DNA of 50,000 bases from Symbiodinium natans. Lineage: Eukaryota > Sar > Dinophyceae > Suessiales > Symbiodiniaceae. Positions 24,401 through 28,575 of the stretch are shown piece by piece. The DNA lies in the NCBI GenBank assembly GCA_905221605.1, contig CAJNDS010000446.1, positions 112,501-162,500 on the forward strand, in the 5' to 3' direction. Within the stretch, counting starts at the first letter, position 1. Every line of letters starts with the position of its first letter. Both the position numbers and the translations under genes were made by a program. Below the pieces are notes generated by a model that saw nothing but the letters and a program-made list of their open reading frames with translations, was not told the DNA's origin and ran no database searches.

Positions 24401-25915
24401 CCGCAAGCCCTTCAAACCCCTCAAGCCCCTCAAACCCTGAACAGCCCTCAACACCCTTAGAACTCTAAAACTCTGAGACCCCAAACTACAATAAACCTAA
24501 ATGCGGGTTTACGAAATTGGGGACCCTCCACATACACCCCCAAATAGTAGGATTCCCTTATAATATGGACAAGGTACCCCTAATTTCGGAAACCCCCAAA
24601 TGGGCCGTAAACCCTAAGCCCTAAGCCCTAAACCCCAAACCCCAAACCCCAAGCCCCAAGCCCTAAACCCTAAACCCTAAACCCTAAACCCTAGGCCCTA
24701 GGCCCTAGGCCCTAGGCCCTAAACCCTAAACCCTAAACCCTAAACCCTTAAACCCTAAACCCTAAACCCTAAACCCTAAACCCTAAACCCTAAACCCTAA
24801 ACCCTAAACCCTAAACCCTAAACCCTAAACCCTAAACCCTAAACCCTAAACCCTAAACCCTAAACCCTAAACCCTAAACCCTAAACCCTAAACCCTAAAC
24901 CCTAAACCCTAAACCCTAAACCCTAACCGCGCAACCGCCCTCAACGATGCAGCGCGCGCCTCGGGGCCAAGGTGAGACGTGTCTCGCAAGGACGCCTGTC
25001 TGGGTATGCTCTGGCGTTAATTAAATTTAGGGTTTAGGGTTTGGGGTTTAGGGTTTAGGGCTTCGGGTTTAGGGTTTGGGGTTTCGGGTCTCGGGTTCAG
25101 GGTTTGAGGTTTAGCGTTTAGGGTTTAGGGCAAAGGCCCCCTAAGCCCCAAGCCTTGAGCCTTAAACCCTAACCCTAAACCCCCATACCCCGCTGAGATT
25201 CATCCGGAAGTGTCCTCCCAACAAGAACTCGCCATTCCAAGGCAAACAATTCGGGTCTTGTACAGGTTTAGGGTTTGGAGTTTAGGGTTTAGGGTTGCAG
25301 CTTGAGGTAAGTCTTAGGGCTTAGGGTTTAGAGTTTAGGGTTGCAGCTTGAGGTAAGTTTTAGGGCTTAGGGCTTAGAGTCTAGGGTTGAGGGCTGCCCC
25401 GTTCTGGTGGGGGCGTGAATGTTTGGGAGAGGAGATTGCGGTTTTGCCTACCCGGCTCATGCATGGCGTGTCTTGCGGGGAGATTCAGTCATAGCCTCGC
25501 CTCCCTAGCCACGGGTCCCTAAGCTTTAAGCTGCACCCGAAACTTACCCCCCCAAGTTTAGGGTTTAGGGTTTAGGGCTTAGGGTTAATTGCGCCATATG
25601 CATCGTAAATCCTGGAACGCCCCCTCCCCAAACAAAGCTTGGCATCCTCAACCTCACATCCCCCAGCCCCAAGACCCTCAGCTCACCCGAGGTTGCCAAG
25701 CTCTAAACCCTAAACCCTAAACCCGAAACCCTAAACCCTAAACCCTAAACCCGAAACCCTAAACCCTAAACCCTAAACCCCAATCAAAACCTAAACCCCA
25801 AACCCCAGACCCTAACCCCAAACCTAAAGCCACAAACCCCCGGGGCAGGATCGAACGCAACGCAGAGGAGTGGATCAAGGGCGAGCCAAACGAAGAGCTG
25901 ATACAGATTATCAAG
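412..25915 (+). CDS. Gene span (18 micro-exons): class I 3',5'-cyclic nucleotide phosphodiesterase, catalytic domain
   Basis: Joined exons: 412-467, 2374-2409, 2810-2872, 4622-4687, 6061-6100, 7025-7059, 14639-14669, 15509-15568, 16530-16562, 17223-17267, 18993-19038, 19873-19910, 20799-20845, 21686-21725, 22325-22374, 23393-23417, 23770-23798, 25849-25915. They total 807 bases, 269 codons, with no stop. The product would hydrolyse cAMP and/or cGMP to the 5'-monophosphate. Visible in order: NPFHNEAH, AHDVGHFGRNN, LALTYNDRSVLENM, ILATDM, LKAADLGHA, NEFYEQGDEE, VPVSPMCE, DSQKGFLQF and NAEEW. In known PDEs the metal ligands are His of HNxxH, His-Asp of HDxxH and Asp of AADxxH, and the purine clamp uses Gln and Phe of SQxGF; all are present. 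The first N-terminal exons lie left of the window and a tail probably follows. Donors: GC in 12, GT in 5, GA in 1. The family call is strong; individual exon ends are inferred. Confidence 0.9.
515..2370 (+). other. PDE intron 1: arrays and diverged sequence, no gene seen
   Basis: TTTAGGG near the start (515-560), CCCTAAA at 690-770 and 930-978, then single heptamers. 1200-1290 is a GA-rich purine stretch. The small ORFs at 1191-1876 look like chance. Ends at PDE exon 2. Confidence 0.5.
2374..2409 (+). CDS. PDE exon 2: linker helix
   Basis: Acceptor tcag|G and donor GC|gcgctc give a 36-base exon that completes the Thr codon of exon 1 and reads QVFVGHGQRSA, ending in a split Ala codon. The join CHST-QVFV resembles the QSTHVLL helix of PDE4-type enzymes. 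The segment between the two metal-site blocks is about seven residues shorter than usual, so this is the least certain exon of the core; an extra micro-exon could be missing. Confidence 0.5.
2478..2790. repeat. CCCTAAA arrays before PDE exon 3
   Basis: CCCTAAA at 2478-2555 and 2655-2750, then CCCGAAA variants to 2790, ending 20 bases before exon 3. Confidence 0.9.
2810..2872 (+). CDS. PDE exon 3: HD metal site AHDVGH
   Basis: Reads HLATDIAALAHDVGHFGRNN plus a split Ala codon. AHDVGH holds the His-Asp pair that coordinates both metals in PDEs. The usual Pro in HPGxNN is Phe here. Acceptor ccag|G, donor GC|gtgcgg (GT type). CCCTAAA arrays precede it directly (2655-2790) and TTTAGGG follows (2935-2955). 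Confidence 0.9.
3224..3320. mobile_element. MITE-like palindrome, family A
   Basis: Starts gggatgttcccc and ends gggagaacatcc, with arms of about 35 bases that pair with gaps. More copies: 4973-5065 (worn), 15025-15235 (interrupted), 17018-17115, 34774-34888, 38018-38208 (interrupted). No coding sequence. Confidence 0.8.
3677..3925. repeat. CCCTAAA array then TTTAGGG array in PDE intron 3
   Basis: CCCTAAA at 3677-3768, TTTAGGG at 3850-3925. Intron 3 (2873-4621) also holds a 97-bp palindromic element at 3224 and a G20 run at 3571. Confidence 0.9.
4622..4687 (+). CDS. PDE exon 4: YNDRSVLEN block
   Basis: The first base completes GCG (Ala), giving the classic NNAF join. The exon then reads FCTSAGHDLALTYNDRSV followed by LEN and the first two bases of ATG. 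This is the most diagnostic PDE block. Acceptor cgag|G; donor AT|gccact (GC type). Confidence 0.92.
5082..5600. repeat. Three arrays with alternating strand in PDE intron 4
   Basis: CCCTAAA 5082-5223, spacer, TTTAGGG 5319-5396, spacer, CCCTAAA 5471-5597. The spacer 5230-5315 contains RFLRHIIRLK in one frame. It resembles a PDE helix but does not fit the order of exons 4 and 5. Confidence 0.9.
5800..6265 (+). repeat. Variant arrays: AGTCCCTAA-type and GTTTAGGGTA decamers around PDE exon 5
   Basis: 5820-6015 is a run of 9- to 12-base units (aagtccctaa, aagtccccaa, agagtcc). 6165-6265 is a tandem decamer gtttagggta, about nine copies, and then gtttagggtc. Exon 5 sits between. These are local expansions of mutated telomere units. 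Confidence 0.88.
6061..6100 (+). CDS. PDE exon 5: HSATCFNIM block
   Basis: Completes the split Met codon and reads HSATCFNIMKAGS, matching the position after LENM in PDEs (HxAxxFxLL). Acceptor ccgag|G; donor AGT|gcgctg (GC type). It is preceded by the AGTCCCTAA-type tandem block and followed by the GTTTAGGGTA decamer block. Confidence 0.85.
7025..7059 (+). CDS. PDE exon 6: GCDVLSS block
   Basis: Reads AFGCDVLSSAS plus a split Arg codon, corresponding to the GCNVLxxLS segment of PDEs. Acceptor ctcag|GCG, donor AG|gcccgg (GC type). The following intron is 7.58 kb because it contains the DIRS retrotransposon. Confidence 0.8.
7144..8133 (+). CDS. Retrotransposon ORF1, Cys-rich N-terminal protein
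   Basis: A 329-codon frame opening the DIRS-type element. Residues about 25-50 contain a zinc-ribbon-like CxxC...CxxC pair (CARC, then YCGIC), followed by a long Pro/Ser-rich disordered part and an acidic C-terminus. It overlaps the next frame by ATGA (8130-8133), which suggests coupled translation. I do not recognise a named family. ORFs of this layout precede Gag-like ORFs in dinoflagellate DIRS-like elements as far as I know. It may be a Gag or RNA-binding protein. Confidence 0.6.
   Translation: MHVLMIQDEACGFFGYKPFVCMSRVCARCSLWDQLLSNTPAGPYCGICRGLLALETVLRNPLWRPADFPNLRSHVRTLASELEDVLAARTLSAPLLSSGCSGSSGVVHSPTQGQGSQELAEAPAPEPRPVVSSPAVKLVPAVPRATSPAREFLPPFQSESEWSSGKPAPKSNGGWVPGLRLTEVPGRYRAPEESTSILGSERQIPNASRSSAASNWPDEISPPSSARTLDREWTGRNFEPGISWSNFSRPESGWSCTSAPASDIPQQKRKPKNRGIKRRNFIGNKIEARRARQADNQATHQTNVKEELEDSEPDFGGDDDDEDSEQRAT
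8130..9560 (+). CDS. Retrotransposon ORF2, Gag-like protein
   Basis: A 476-codon frame starting on the ATGA overlap with ORF1. It has a basic N-terminus, a globular part with a Cys cluster (CQNC ... CPAGC), a very basic Lys/Arg stretch around residues 195-250, a helical block (MTRELVTLASVVDNLVSGDV, then ALDIACQRFKAVEQIAAG) and a Gly/Lys-rich tail (KGPKGGKGGK). Basic, helical and Gly/Lys-rich composition fits a nucleocapsid. A second open frame (-1) runs under the whole gene into pol. Function is inferred from position and composition. Confidence 0.65.
   Translation: MKRMRKPAAAKAKPNLRKNIPPRKPSRKDKALTPLQQLDSGAELALSEVPEECFEIGKVWHFMGMYNALESEVIAEVKSKVTDREGSWIKVVPYGAPDGSLRSQCQNCMTAGGTVELSLHRCPAGCPNEQWDAGIFHCKKLKKADESLEWQAHLLTHGVTGESGNLSQLHQLANEMGYGGVGLPAPESPHKALPAKRDGKKKTKKNSKRRVREMVEKAKWDWRETSLDPAFKAPRVSSSNKRKRARGSSPSSESLSSTVSADLDANLFEEQQQVRKVAKRCPGLLARQTLAEAAKQLAQDLGDETRAMRVSPVLLKYFRQVLPKQNLSRGMTRELVTLASVVDNLVSGDVLAALDIACQRFKAVEQIAAGSLGEIAERMELAPVEKPTLTSQQESKQAASESLRDFRTQNQLRGWRPPATVGFVWDPAKGKGGNKGFRPWGKNGKDLPNQPPKHVEVDSTAPLRPKGPKGGKGGKV
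9563..12943 (+). CDS. DIRS-type Pol: reverse transcriptase, inserted C5-methyltransferase-like domain, split RNase H
   Basis: The pol frame lies -1 to ORF2; translation may start by a -1 shift or at ATG 9731. RT blocks: FGVPKN, LRLIMDLRPLNQ, EDIKAMFY (Asp codon at 10565), LPMGYLNS and VYLDNFD (codons from 10844), where the YxDD box reads YLDN. RNase H follows in two parts: SDASMLGGG (Asp codon 11348), then after about 430 codons KLELRAV (Glu codon 12662), LLDTMV (Asp codon 12743) and NPADRPSR (Asp codon 12890). The part between is methyltransferase-like (own entry). The frame overlaps the recombinase ORF by 22 bases. It is open from 7382, but that first part is probably a shadow. It would copy element RNA into DNA. 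The D-to-N change in YLDN may impair RT unless the subfamily uses it. Confidence 0.85.
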   Translation: MVSPCSDVEFLPPAGNAGTGQGESENFPAADKYVFPRQSPQAFEKGDVCEPSTLQQMGKNILKHVMQHEFFQGRFDSATEGQSIMVKELFPLPLLSSVASAESAWNQCMIAGLNYLFAGRNCSFWYGDGTEKQKPLLDHVKHVSHLTSLWKGANVEADLNSLWRSRHVNSYGEEVHVAMSFRWDNIAPGLPPPGLAGIVQATEVSAGGILDLIMNPDDYLKDPPLQQQMKPPRVMVPPDAWDAVCEGLISRGICKAFPLKDAYQVGGSPLLSGLFGVPKNEVENGCEVLRLIMDLRPLNQISLSVQGDLQTLPLITQLVHLELVEQEVLLISCEDIKAMFYVVGVPSSWDKFLCFNRVIPSRFHPDSPHEKHVLTACVLPMGYLNSVAIAQHLHRNIIHRALASAGVSHEHELRRDASWPLLPEQFRVYLDNFDHLKRVNRSLASLLQGESPLLVERWRQEYDALRVPRNTKKTVSSQHRAEVQGALVDGSLGVAFPKPEKLAKYAAGALSLLKLQAVSRKQLQIVAGGLVYAAGFRKPMMSCLNSIWRHIANMPEGHAQPLPAAVHREILLFLMLLPMCHIDFRAQCDGLVTRSDASMLGGGICRSVGLSSLGQKAATLPTRGFLDAISDASSIFVVSFQDNVGSLRVALEALGAPVSGYVSVEAQTESNRVVEANWPAVVFVQQPSDITKSLVQDWSRENSRCSVVLLAGCLSEEGQDESFLREFFRVRRLLRQFFVWSSTRMLMEASADISLARRTKVSLKLQMLPFLLDTSSFSPVQRKQFFWFDWALTKRPDMKLFVPSSAEPGEFGTILATCALEMELFLNPGWRQAASNHKFCVFDAVHDDWENGVVHPSWGWRVLSAEEKEALLGFPRSYTEPCMNKAQINASHRAYDDCRHTLLKVATPVASAAVVLYDLLFSFDLCHHMSLQDSLRPLWPGQGNSLQSFLARPAVFQKPRVPPTNLERDLARKLASLASFKGTDVLLHGDTEAVDPGPRLRRGLPSKLWRWKVVAGWKWKHFNCQKPEHINKLELRAVYTTLKWRIERAGQTKRRFLHLLDTMVGMHILNKGRSSSVKMHSVVYRISALLLASGLTPIVAFVASKNNPADRPSRRPAKRKWAKGRS
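11456..12334 (+). CDS. C5-cytosine DNA methyltransferase-like domain within Pol, catalytic motifs degenerate
   Basis: Not a separate gene: it lies in the pol frame. Motif I region IFVVSFQDNVGSLRVALEAL followed by GYVSVEAQTESNRVVEANWP and SDITKSLVQDW matches the FxGxGxxxxALxxxG / E....R.VxxxNxP / DI pattern of DNMTs. Later FSPVQRKQFFWFDW matches motif VIII (QRRxRxFW), and LSAEEKEALLGFPRSYT matches the DNMT3-type stretch before motif X. Where PCQ is expected the sequence reads AGCLSEEG, and where ENV is expected it reads FVWSSTRM, so the catalytic Pro-Cys and Glu-Asn-Val look lost. Cytosine methyltransferases carried by retrotransposons are known from dinoflagellates; a catalytically worn copy nested inside RNase H is the notable feature. 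Confidence 0.75.
12922..13923 (+). CDS. DIRS tyrosine recombinase (integrase)
   Basis: 333 codons, starting at ATG inside the last codons of pol. The catalytic domain shows Arg158 in LLRTGEMLGL, a Lys in QVTKTSHKD (about 187), the HxxR-type box as YSLRRGGAT (Tyr251, Arg254), AGRW (Trp277 in the His/Trp position) and the nucleophile Tyr286 in RLYV. The N-terminal 120 residues form a core-binding-like helical domain. It would join circular element DNA to the target without a target-site duplication. All recognised catalytic residues are present, so this ORF looks intact. Confidence 0.85.
   Translation: MGKRSLIVEGNKRAVRQQRRRALGTLKALSVKKGTRERYDRSLQKFFAYLQWHRFTLAATAASLDSQLEAYVENLWHEGDSRYLASDTVAAVQDVQPELRKALPRSWRVLKKWARHELPVRAPPLTQLWVHAICGWFCHSGMSSTALAVHLAFAALLRTGEMLGLRSKHIVASTLQGKIVLNLQVTKTSHKDAVMDSVVITDHALAWHLRAWQAKVSTDAFLVPMSGTTFRSHFSAALQNLQLSHFPFKPYSLRRGGATALFQTVQSFSKVCHAGRWQSEKTCRLYVNDASAALSELKLPVFPHREQFAAYWRRQLQLVYREQERFARGRGRK
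14639..14669 (+). CDS. PDE exon 7: KRALYREHM block
   Basis: Reads DKRALYREHM after completing the Arg codon of exon 6, matching the LRxxMIxxILATD helix of PDEs. Acceptor cgcag|G; donor ATG|gcgtgg (GC type). It is the first exon after the retrotransposon and keeps the frame, so the insertion is intronic. Confidence 0.8.
15025..15235. mobile_element. Family A element interrupted by a family C element
   Basis: The family A left arm ends at gctagcagt (15050). A family C unit (aggatgcggagtaggccctt ... gggtctagcagt) follows, then the family A right part (taatagggactataatag ... aagggggaacatccc). agcagt on both sides looks like a target duplication. Confidence 0.7.
15430..15507 (+). repeat. CCCTAAA array ending at a splice acceptor
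   Basis: Eleven clean CCCTAAA units end ccctaaag|GTC, so the array supplies the AG of PDE exon 8. Confidence 0.92.
15509..15568 (+). CDS. PDE exon 8: ILATDM block
   Basis: Reads VSLILATDMATHFEFLGKFR, an almost perfect PDE signature (ILATDMxxHFxxLxxF). Acceptor aaag|GTC abuts the CCCTAAA array 15430-15507 directly, so the last array unit forms the acceptor AG. Donor CGG|gccgcg (GC type), then TTTAGGG array 15593-15755. Confidence 0.93.
15593..15755 (+). repeat. TTTAGGG array after PDE exon 8
   Basis: About 23 units, a few degenerate (ttaggggg, ttcaggg). With the array on the other side of the exon it gives inverted flanks. Confidence 0.92.
16190..16357. mobile_element. Family C element with internal duplication
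   Basis: Begins gacccagagtaggccctcat and ends ctctcgggtctag. The middle (ggctccctgaaa...ccaaaaagtgc) is present twice. Another copy: 21350-21464 (ggacccagagcaggccc ... gttgggtctag). The ends look like short inverted repeats (gacccagag / gggtctag). Confidence 0.7.
16415..16715. repeat. CCCCAAA/CCCTAAA then TTTAGGG/GTTGGGGG arrays around PDE exon 9
   Basis: The left block is mixed CCCCAAA and CCCTAAA (16415-16490). The right block is TTTAGGG with GTTGGGGG inserts (16588-16715). Confidence 0.9.
16530..16562 (+). CDS. PDE exon 9: VRRDCTEFNLQ
   Basis: Continues KFR with VRRDCTEFNLQ. Acceptor ccag|GTG. To join exon 10 in frame the donor must be CAG|gacctt, a GA-type donor, known as a minor class in dinoflagellates. 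CCCTAAA/CCCCAAA array on the left (16415-16490), TTTAGGG array on the right (16590-16715). Confidence 0.8.
17018..17115. mobile_element. Family A element in PDE intron 9
   Basis: gggatgttccc ... gggggaacatccc, 98 bases, inside the intron before exon 10. Confidence 0.75.
17223..17267 (+). CDS. PDE exon 10: DRRLVTHCSLK
   Basis: Reads DNPEDRRLVTHCSLK, which leads into the KAADLGH metal site on the next exon, as in PDEs (DRxLVxxxxLKAAD). Acceptor gcgag|GAC; donor AAG|gcggga (GC type). Confidence 0.88.
17469..17729 (-). CDS. Unrecognised minus-strand ORF in PDE intron 10
   Basis: 86 codons with a coherent helical part (LQLLVRQLEQARVELHDGLK) and then LAVTWLSETVEHVVHVECLY. It lies in an array-free patch of intron 10 and could be a transposon remnant. 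The + frame over it is also open, so confidence is low. Confidence 0.3.
   Translation of the reverse strand: MIMGSTKRTFLPGLPAIKPLSILQLLVRQLEQARVELHDGLKIKKNSSSKPVLAVTWLSETVEHVVHVECLYDRLIQFVHDTGNES
18480..18830. repeat. CCCCAAA heptamer array, then TTTAGGG array with AAGCAAGGG inserts
   Basis: CCCCAAA repeated about 14 times (18492-18590), a different heptamer from the telomere type. Then TTTAGGG at 18668-18800 broken by taagcaagg. Confidence 0.9.
18993..19038 (+). CDS. PDE exon 11: metal-site AADLGHA
   Basis: Reads AADLGHAALPFEMHE plus one base of Arg. The Asp of AAD is the fourth metal ligand in PDEs, and MHERW is the usual continuation. Acceptor ggag|GCC; donor C|gcgggg (GC type), fixed by the CGT (Arg) codon formed with exon 12. 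Confidence 0.93.
19873..19910 (+). CDS. PDE exon 12: WAFRLLNEFYEQ
   Basis: Completes Arg and reads WAFRLLNEFYEQ, matching WxxxVxxEFFxQ of PDEs. Acceptor tgag|GT; donor CAG|gtgtgg (GT type). Confidence 0.92.
20799..20845 (+). CDS. PDE exon 13: GDEERALGVPVSPMC
   Basis: Reads GDEERALGVPVSPMC plus two bases of the next codon, completing the QGDxE...LGxPxSPxC block. Acceptor ccag|GGT; donor GA|gcctgg (GC type). The common CDR becomes CER through the join with exon 14. CCCTAAA arrays left, TTTAGGG arrays right. Confidence 0.93.
21686..21725 (+). CDS. PDE exon 14: GNVQ ... SQK
   Basis: Completes Glu and reads RSGNVQDFRDSQK. With GFL from exon 15 it forms SQKGF, the glutamine-switch and purine-clamp motif of PDEs. 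Acceptor ccag|G; donor AAG|gctctt (GC type). Confidence 0.82.
21835..21975 (+). repeat. CCCTAAA array in PDE intron 14
   Basis: About 18 clean units. The rest of the intron holds TTTAGGG at 22125-22160. Confidence 0.92.
22325..22374 (+). CDS. PDE exon 15: GFLQFVIMPLF
   Basis: Reads GFLQFVIMPLFKELPP plus CA of the next codon, matching GFIxFxVxPLF of PDEs. Acceptor gcag|GGC; the donor CA|gtgctg is set by the in-frame join with exon 16. A minus-strand ORF covering this span is a shadow. Confidence 0.93.
22431..22596. mobile_element. Family B palindrome (CCTTGGGGAC)
   Basis: ccttggggaccgaatgaacc at the left and ggttcacgtcgtccccaagg at the right are inverted. It lies in PDE intron 15, and the centre carries a short TTTAGGG run. 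Worn relative at 36083-36176. Confidence 0.75.
22690..23340. repeat. Arrays with unit drift in PDE intron 15
   Basis: CCCTAAA 22690-22815, TTTAGGG 22953-23030, CCCTAAA 23095-23170, CCCTAAG 23170-23255, then CCCAAAG 23270-23330. The last three blocks change unit by one base at each border. Confidence 0.9.
23393..23417 (+). CDS. PDE exon 16: LCTVTLPE
   Basis: 25 bases, reading LCTVTLPE after completing Gln. Acceptor ctgag|G; donor GAG|gtcagt (GT type). It is weakly conserved in PDEs and was chosen because acceptor, donor and phase on both sides agree and it lies between a CCCTAAA-type and a TTTAGGG array. Confidence 0.65.
23770..23798 (+). CDS. PDE exon 17: AEMRIAELQ
   Basis: Reads AEMRIAELQ plus two bases of a Trp codon, a helix expected near the end of the PDE domain. 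Acceptor ggag|GCT; donor TG|gtcatg (GT type). Phase joins exon 18. Confidence 0.65.
23832..24065 (+). repeat. CCCCTAAA octamer array in PDE intron 17
   Basis: About 22 copies of an 8-base unit, ending in ccccctaaa variants. A TTTAGGG-type mirror (ttaggggtttagggg) follows at 24190-24260. Confidence 0.92.
24510..24602. mobile_element. Short element, family F (CCCCCAAATAGTAGGATTCCC)
   Basis: Shares cccaaatagtaggattccct and cccctaatttcgga with 20608-20672; gggggtttccgaaattaggg at 3808-3827 matches one end in reverse. Ends are not sharply defined. Confidence 0.55.
24605..24925 (+). repeat. Long CCCTAAA array in PDE intron 17
   Basis: CCCTAAG, CCCCAAA and CCCTAGG variants, then about 30 clean CCCTAAA units (24720-24925). 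Confidence 0.92.
25849..25915 (+). CDS. PDE exon 18: ERNAEEW, end of catalytic domain
   Basis: Completes Trp and reads IERNAEEWIKGEPNEELIQ and on to IIK. The N-x-x-x-W pattern closes the catalytic domain in many PDEs. Acceptor gcag|G; donor AAG|gcctcc (GC) or, alternatively, TCCTG|gtttag (GT) eight bases later. Confidence 0.82.
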
Positions 25916-26182
25916 GCCTCCTGGTTTAGGGCCAACCCAGAACCCTCAACCCTAAACATAAATCCTAAACCCTAAGCCTGAACCCTAAACCCTAAACCCT
26001 CGGGGGTTGGGGACGTCGGGAGTTGGGGAAGTAGGGCTTTAGGGCTTAGGGGTTTAGGGTGTAGGGGTTAGGAGTTAAGAGTTTAGGGTCTTAGGGTCCA
26101 GGGTTTGGGGGGTCGCTTGAAGATGCTGGAGGGCTGAGGCGGGGTGTGGGTGAGGGGCCGGGCTGGTATTGCCGAGAAGTAG

Positions 26183-26209
26183 TGTTGGAGCACCGATGAC
26201 AAGAAGTAC
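26183..26209 (+). CDS. Possible PDE tail exon 19
   Basis: Reads CWSTDDKKY in phase with the preceding exon, donor TAC|gccagg. The acceptor is AG followed by T, unlike the other exons, so this is weak. Confidence 0.3.
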
Positions 26210-26348
26210 GCCAGGCCCTGAACTAAACCCTAAACCCGTAACCCTAAACCCTAAACCCTAAACCCCAAACCCTAAACCCTAAACCCTAAACCCTAAGCCC
26301 TAAACTGAAACCCTAAAAATCCCAAACACGAAGTCGCCCGAAGCTGAG

Positions 26349-26393
26349 GAGCCCTATGAGAGGTTTGCCCAAGCCACTGCTCTTGGGCCCTCC
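26349..26393 (+). CDS. Probable PDE tail exon 20
   Basis: Reads EPYERFAQATALGPS. Acceptor ctgag|GAG; donor TCC|gtgcca; phase 0 on both sides. Codon-like, no conserved domain. Confidence 0.55.
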
Positions 26394-26593
26394 GTGCCAG
26401 GGATGGCCTTGGGCCGGGCTTACCTGGGGTGACCTAATATTTGTATGGTTCAGGGTTTAGGGTTTAGGGTCTAGGGTCAAGGGTCAAGGGTCTAGGGTTT
26501 AGGTTTTCACCACAATTATAATATCTCAAACTCCAAGCCCCAACCCCAAACCCTTGACACTTAAACCCTGAAGAGCGCCTTCGCTAGCGGCAG

Positions 26594-26641
26594 GCGCCGC
26601 CGAAGCAAGTGAAGCCCACCATCTTTGCTGCCGCTGGGCCC
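26594..26641 (+). CDS. Probable PDE tail exon 21
   Basis: Reads APPKQVKPTIFAAAGP. Acceptor ggcag|GCG; donor CCC|gtcacg; phase 0 on both sides. TTTAGGG arrays begin 20 bases after it. Low-complexity Pro/Lys/Ala tail. Confidence 0.55.
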
Positions 26642-27250
26642 GTCACGGGTGGGGTTGGGGTTTAGGGTTTAGGGTTTAGGGTATTTAGGGTTTAGGGTTT
26701 AGGGTTAAGGGTTGAGGGTTGAGGGTTCAGGGTTTAGGGTTCAGGGTTCAGGGTTAGGGTTTAGGGTTTAGAGTTTAGGGTTTAGGGTCTAGGGTTTAGG
26801 GTTTAGGGTTTAGGGTTCAGGGTTTAGGGGTTTGGGTGTACTGCAAGCAAGACGTGTATCGCCAGCTTGTCTGCGTTGCCGTTTTCCCCTGCATCAATAA
26901 CCCCAGCTAGCCCCCCCCCCCCCCCCCCCCCGCCGCCTTAGCCTTGTGGGTTGTTAAAGAAACTACAATCAGGAGCCTAAAAGTGAACTTTCAGGAGGGG
27001 TTCAGAAGTCAGCCAAGCTTATTTGGGAGGGGGTGTAGGCGGGCTTGCCTCTTAACAGGCTTTAGGGAACGCCGTAAACCCTCGACCCGAAGACCGAAGC
27101 CTTCAAAGACCATGCATGCCCTAACCATATCAATCCTAAAAGCCTTTGAACCCCAAAATCAGAAAACCTGAAAACCCTTCTTAAGCCTGAACCCTAACCC
27201 TAAACTCTAAACCCTAAACCCTAAAGCCCTAAATAAACAAACATGCCCAG

Positions 27251-27322
27251 GTCCCCGTGTCGCCAAAGCAGCGTCGTCGGAACAAACAAGTGAAGGCGCT
27301 CTCGGTTCCGGGATTCTCCCTC
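27251..27322 (+). CDS. Probable PDE tail exon 22
   Basis: 24 codons with a basic cluster (KQRRRNKQVK) and then SVPGFSL. Acceptor cccag|GTC; donor CTC|gccagt (GC), chosen because the GT donor two bases later would put a stop in the next exon. The basic cluster could be a nuclear signal or membrane-contact site. Confidence 0.55.
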
Positions 27323-27952
27323 GCCAGTGGGGTTTAGGATTGAGGGTTCAGGCTTTAGGTTTAGGGTTTAGGGTACTACACTCAAGAAAAGCAACACATT
27401 GAAGTAGTGATAGTAGAGTCGAAGATCTACAGTGGAGTGAATACCTGGGTTGGGGTGAGGGGATGAGGAGTACTGGGCCGATTCCATTTCAAGGGCTGTT
27501 GGCGTTGCTTAGATATAGCGTTTATGGCTTTGTCTGGTTGCTTAGGGACAGTCAAAGTGTACGCCCCGCTTCAGATGCAAACAGCTAAGCCCTAAACGCT
27601 GATACTGCAGCCCTAAACCCTAAACCCTAAACCCTAAACCCTGATACCGCAAACCTTATCGGCACCGGGAGCCTGTATCCCAAATTCCTGAGCCTAAGCC
27701 CCCGAACCCTAAACCCTAAACTCTAAACCCAAACCCTGCATCCTCAAGCCGTAAGCCTGAATCCTAAAAAGGAATCATTTTGCATTGTAAACCCTGGCAA
27801 GAATCTACACACGTGATTGTGTTTTGCTTGGTTCTAAGCGGGGCGTGCAGGAACAGAAGTACTTCCCCTTCTCCCCAAAACACACGAAACCCTAAACCCT
27901 AAAAACTAAAAACCCTAAACCCTCAAAGCACCTCAAATGACGACAGCGCCAG

Positions 27953-28003
27953 GACAACTCTCCCCAGCCTGGGATTGACAGTAACCCGGCAATTCCTGGC
28001 GAG
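27953..28003 (+). CDS. Probable PDE tail exon 23 with canonical GTAAGT donor
   Basis: Reads DNSPQPGIDSNPAIPGE, phase 0. Acceptor gccag|GAC; donor GAG|gtaagt, a full-consensus 5' splice site and one of the few in this gene. Confidence 0.6.
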
Positions 28004-28575
28004 GTAAGTTGTTTGGTCATCCGGGTTTCGGTTCGGGCTTTCGGGTTTCGGGTTTGGGGTTTAGGGTTTAGGGTTTACGGTTCAGGGTTTAGGGTCTGGG
28101 GTTTCGAGGTTTCGGAAGGAGTTGAGGTGATTGTGTATGAGTGGCGAAAAATTCGGTGTGCCACTATCAGCCCCTATCATCCAAGAGCGCGTTTTGCCGC
28201 TGCAAATGGCTCTTACCACTAAGGGGTATAAGGAGGACCTCCTCTATAGCCTCTGTAGATGCCTTATGTAATGGTCCCTGTGTACCTAAGTAACCCCTAA
28301 ATACACCCCCCCCCCCCCCCCCCCTAAGGCCCCTAATAACGGTCCCTCCTTAAGTCCCTTGATGCCATGTTATGCTGACCGTTCTTTCTCTTCAGGCACC
28401 TGCCTTCTGCATTCTGCCGACGAATGCGACCCCTCAACCCCCTCAAACCCTCGGTATCCTCAGGGCCAAGCCGGAAGCTCTTCCCTACAGCCAAGCCAGA
28501 AGCCTTAGACACAGAACCCCGGCCTGTATGTAGTGTGTTTTTTTTTGAGAAATCTGGTGTGATGATTTGGTTCAT

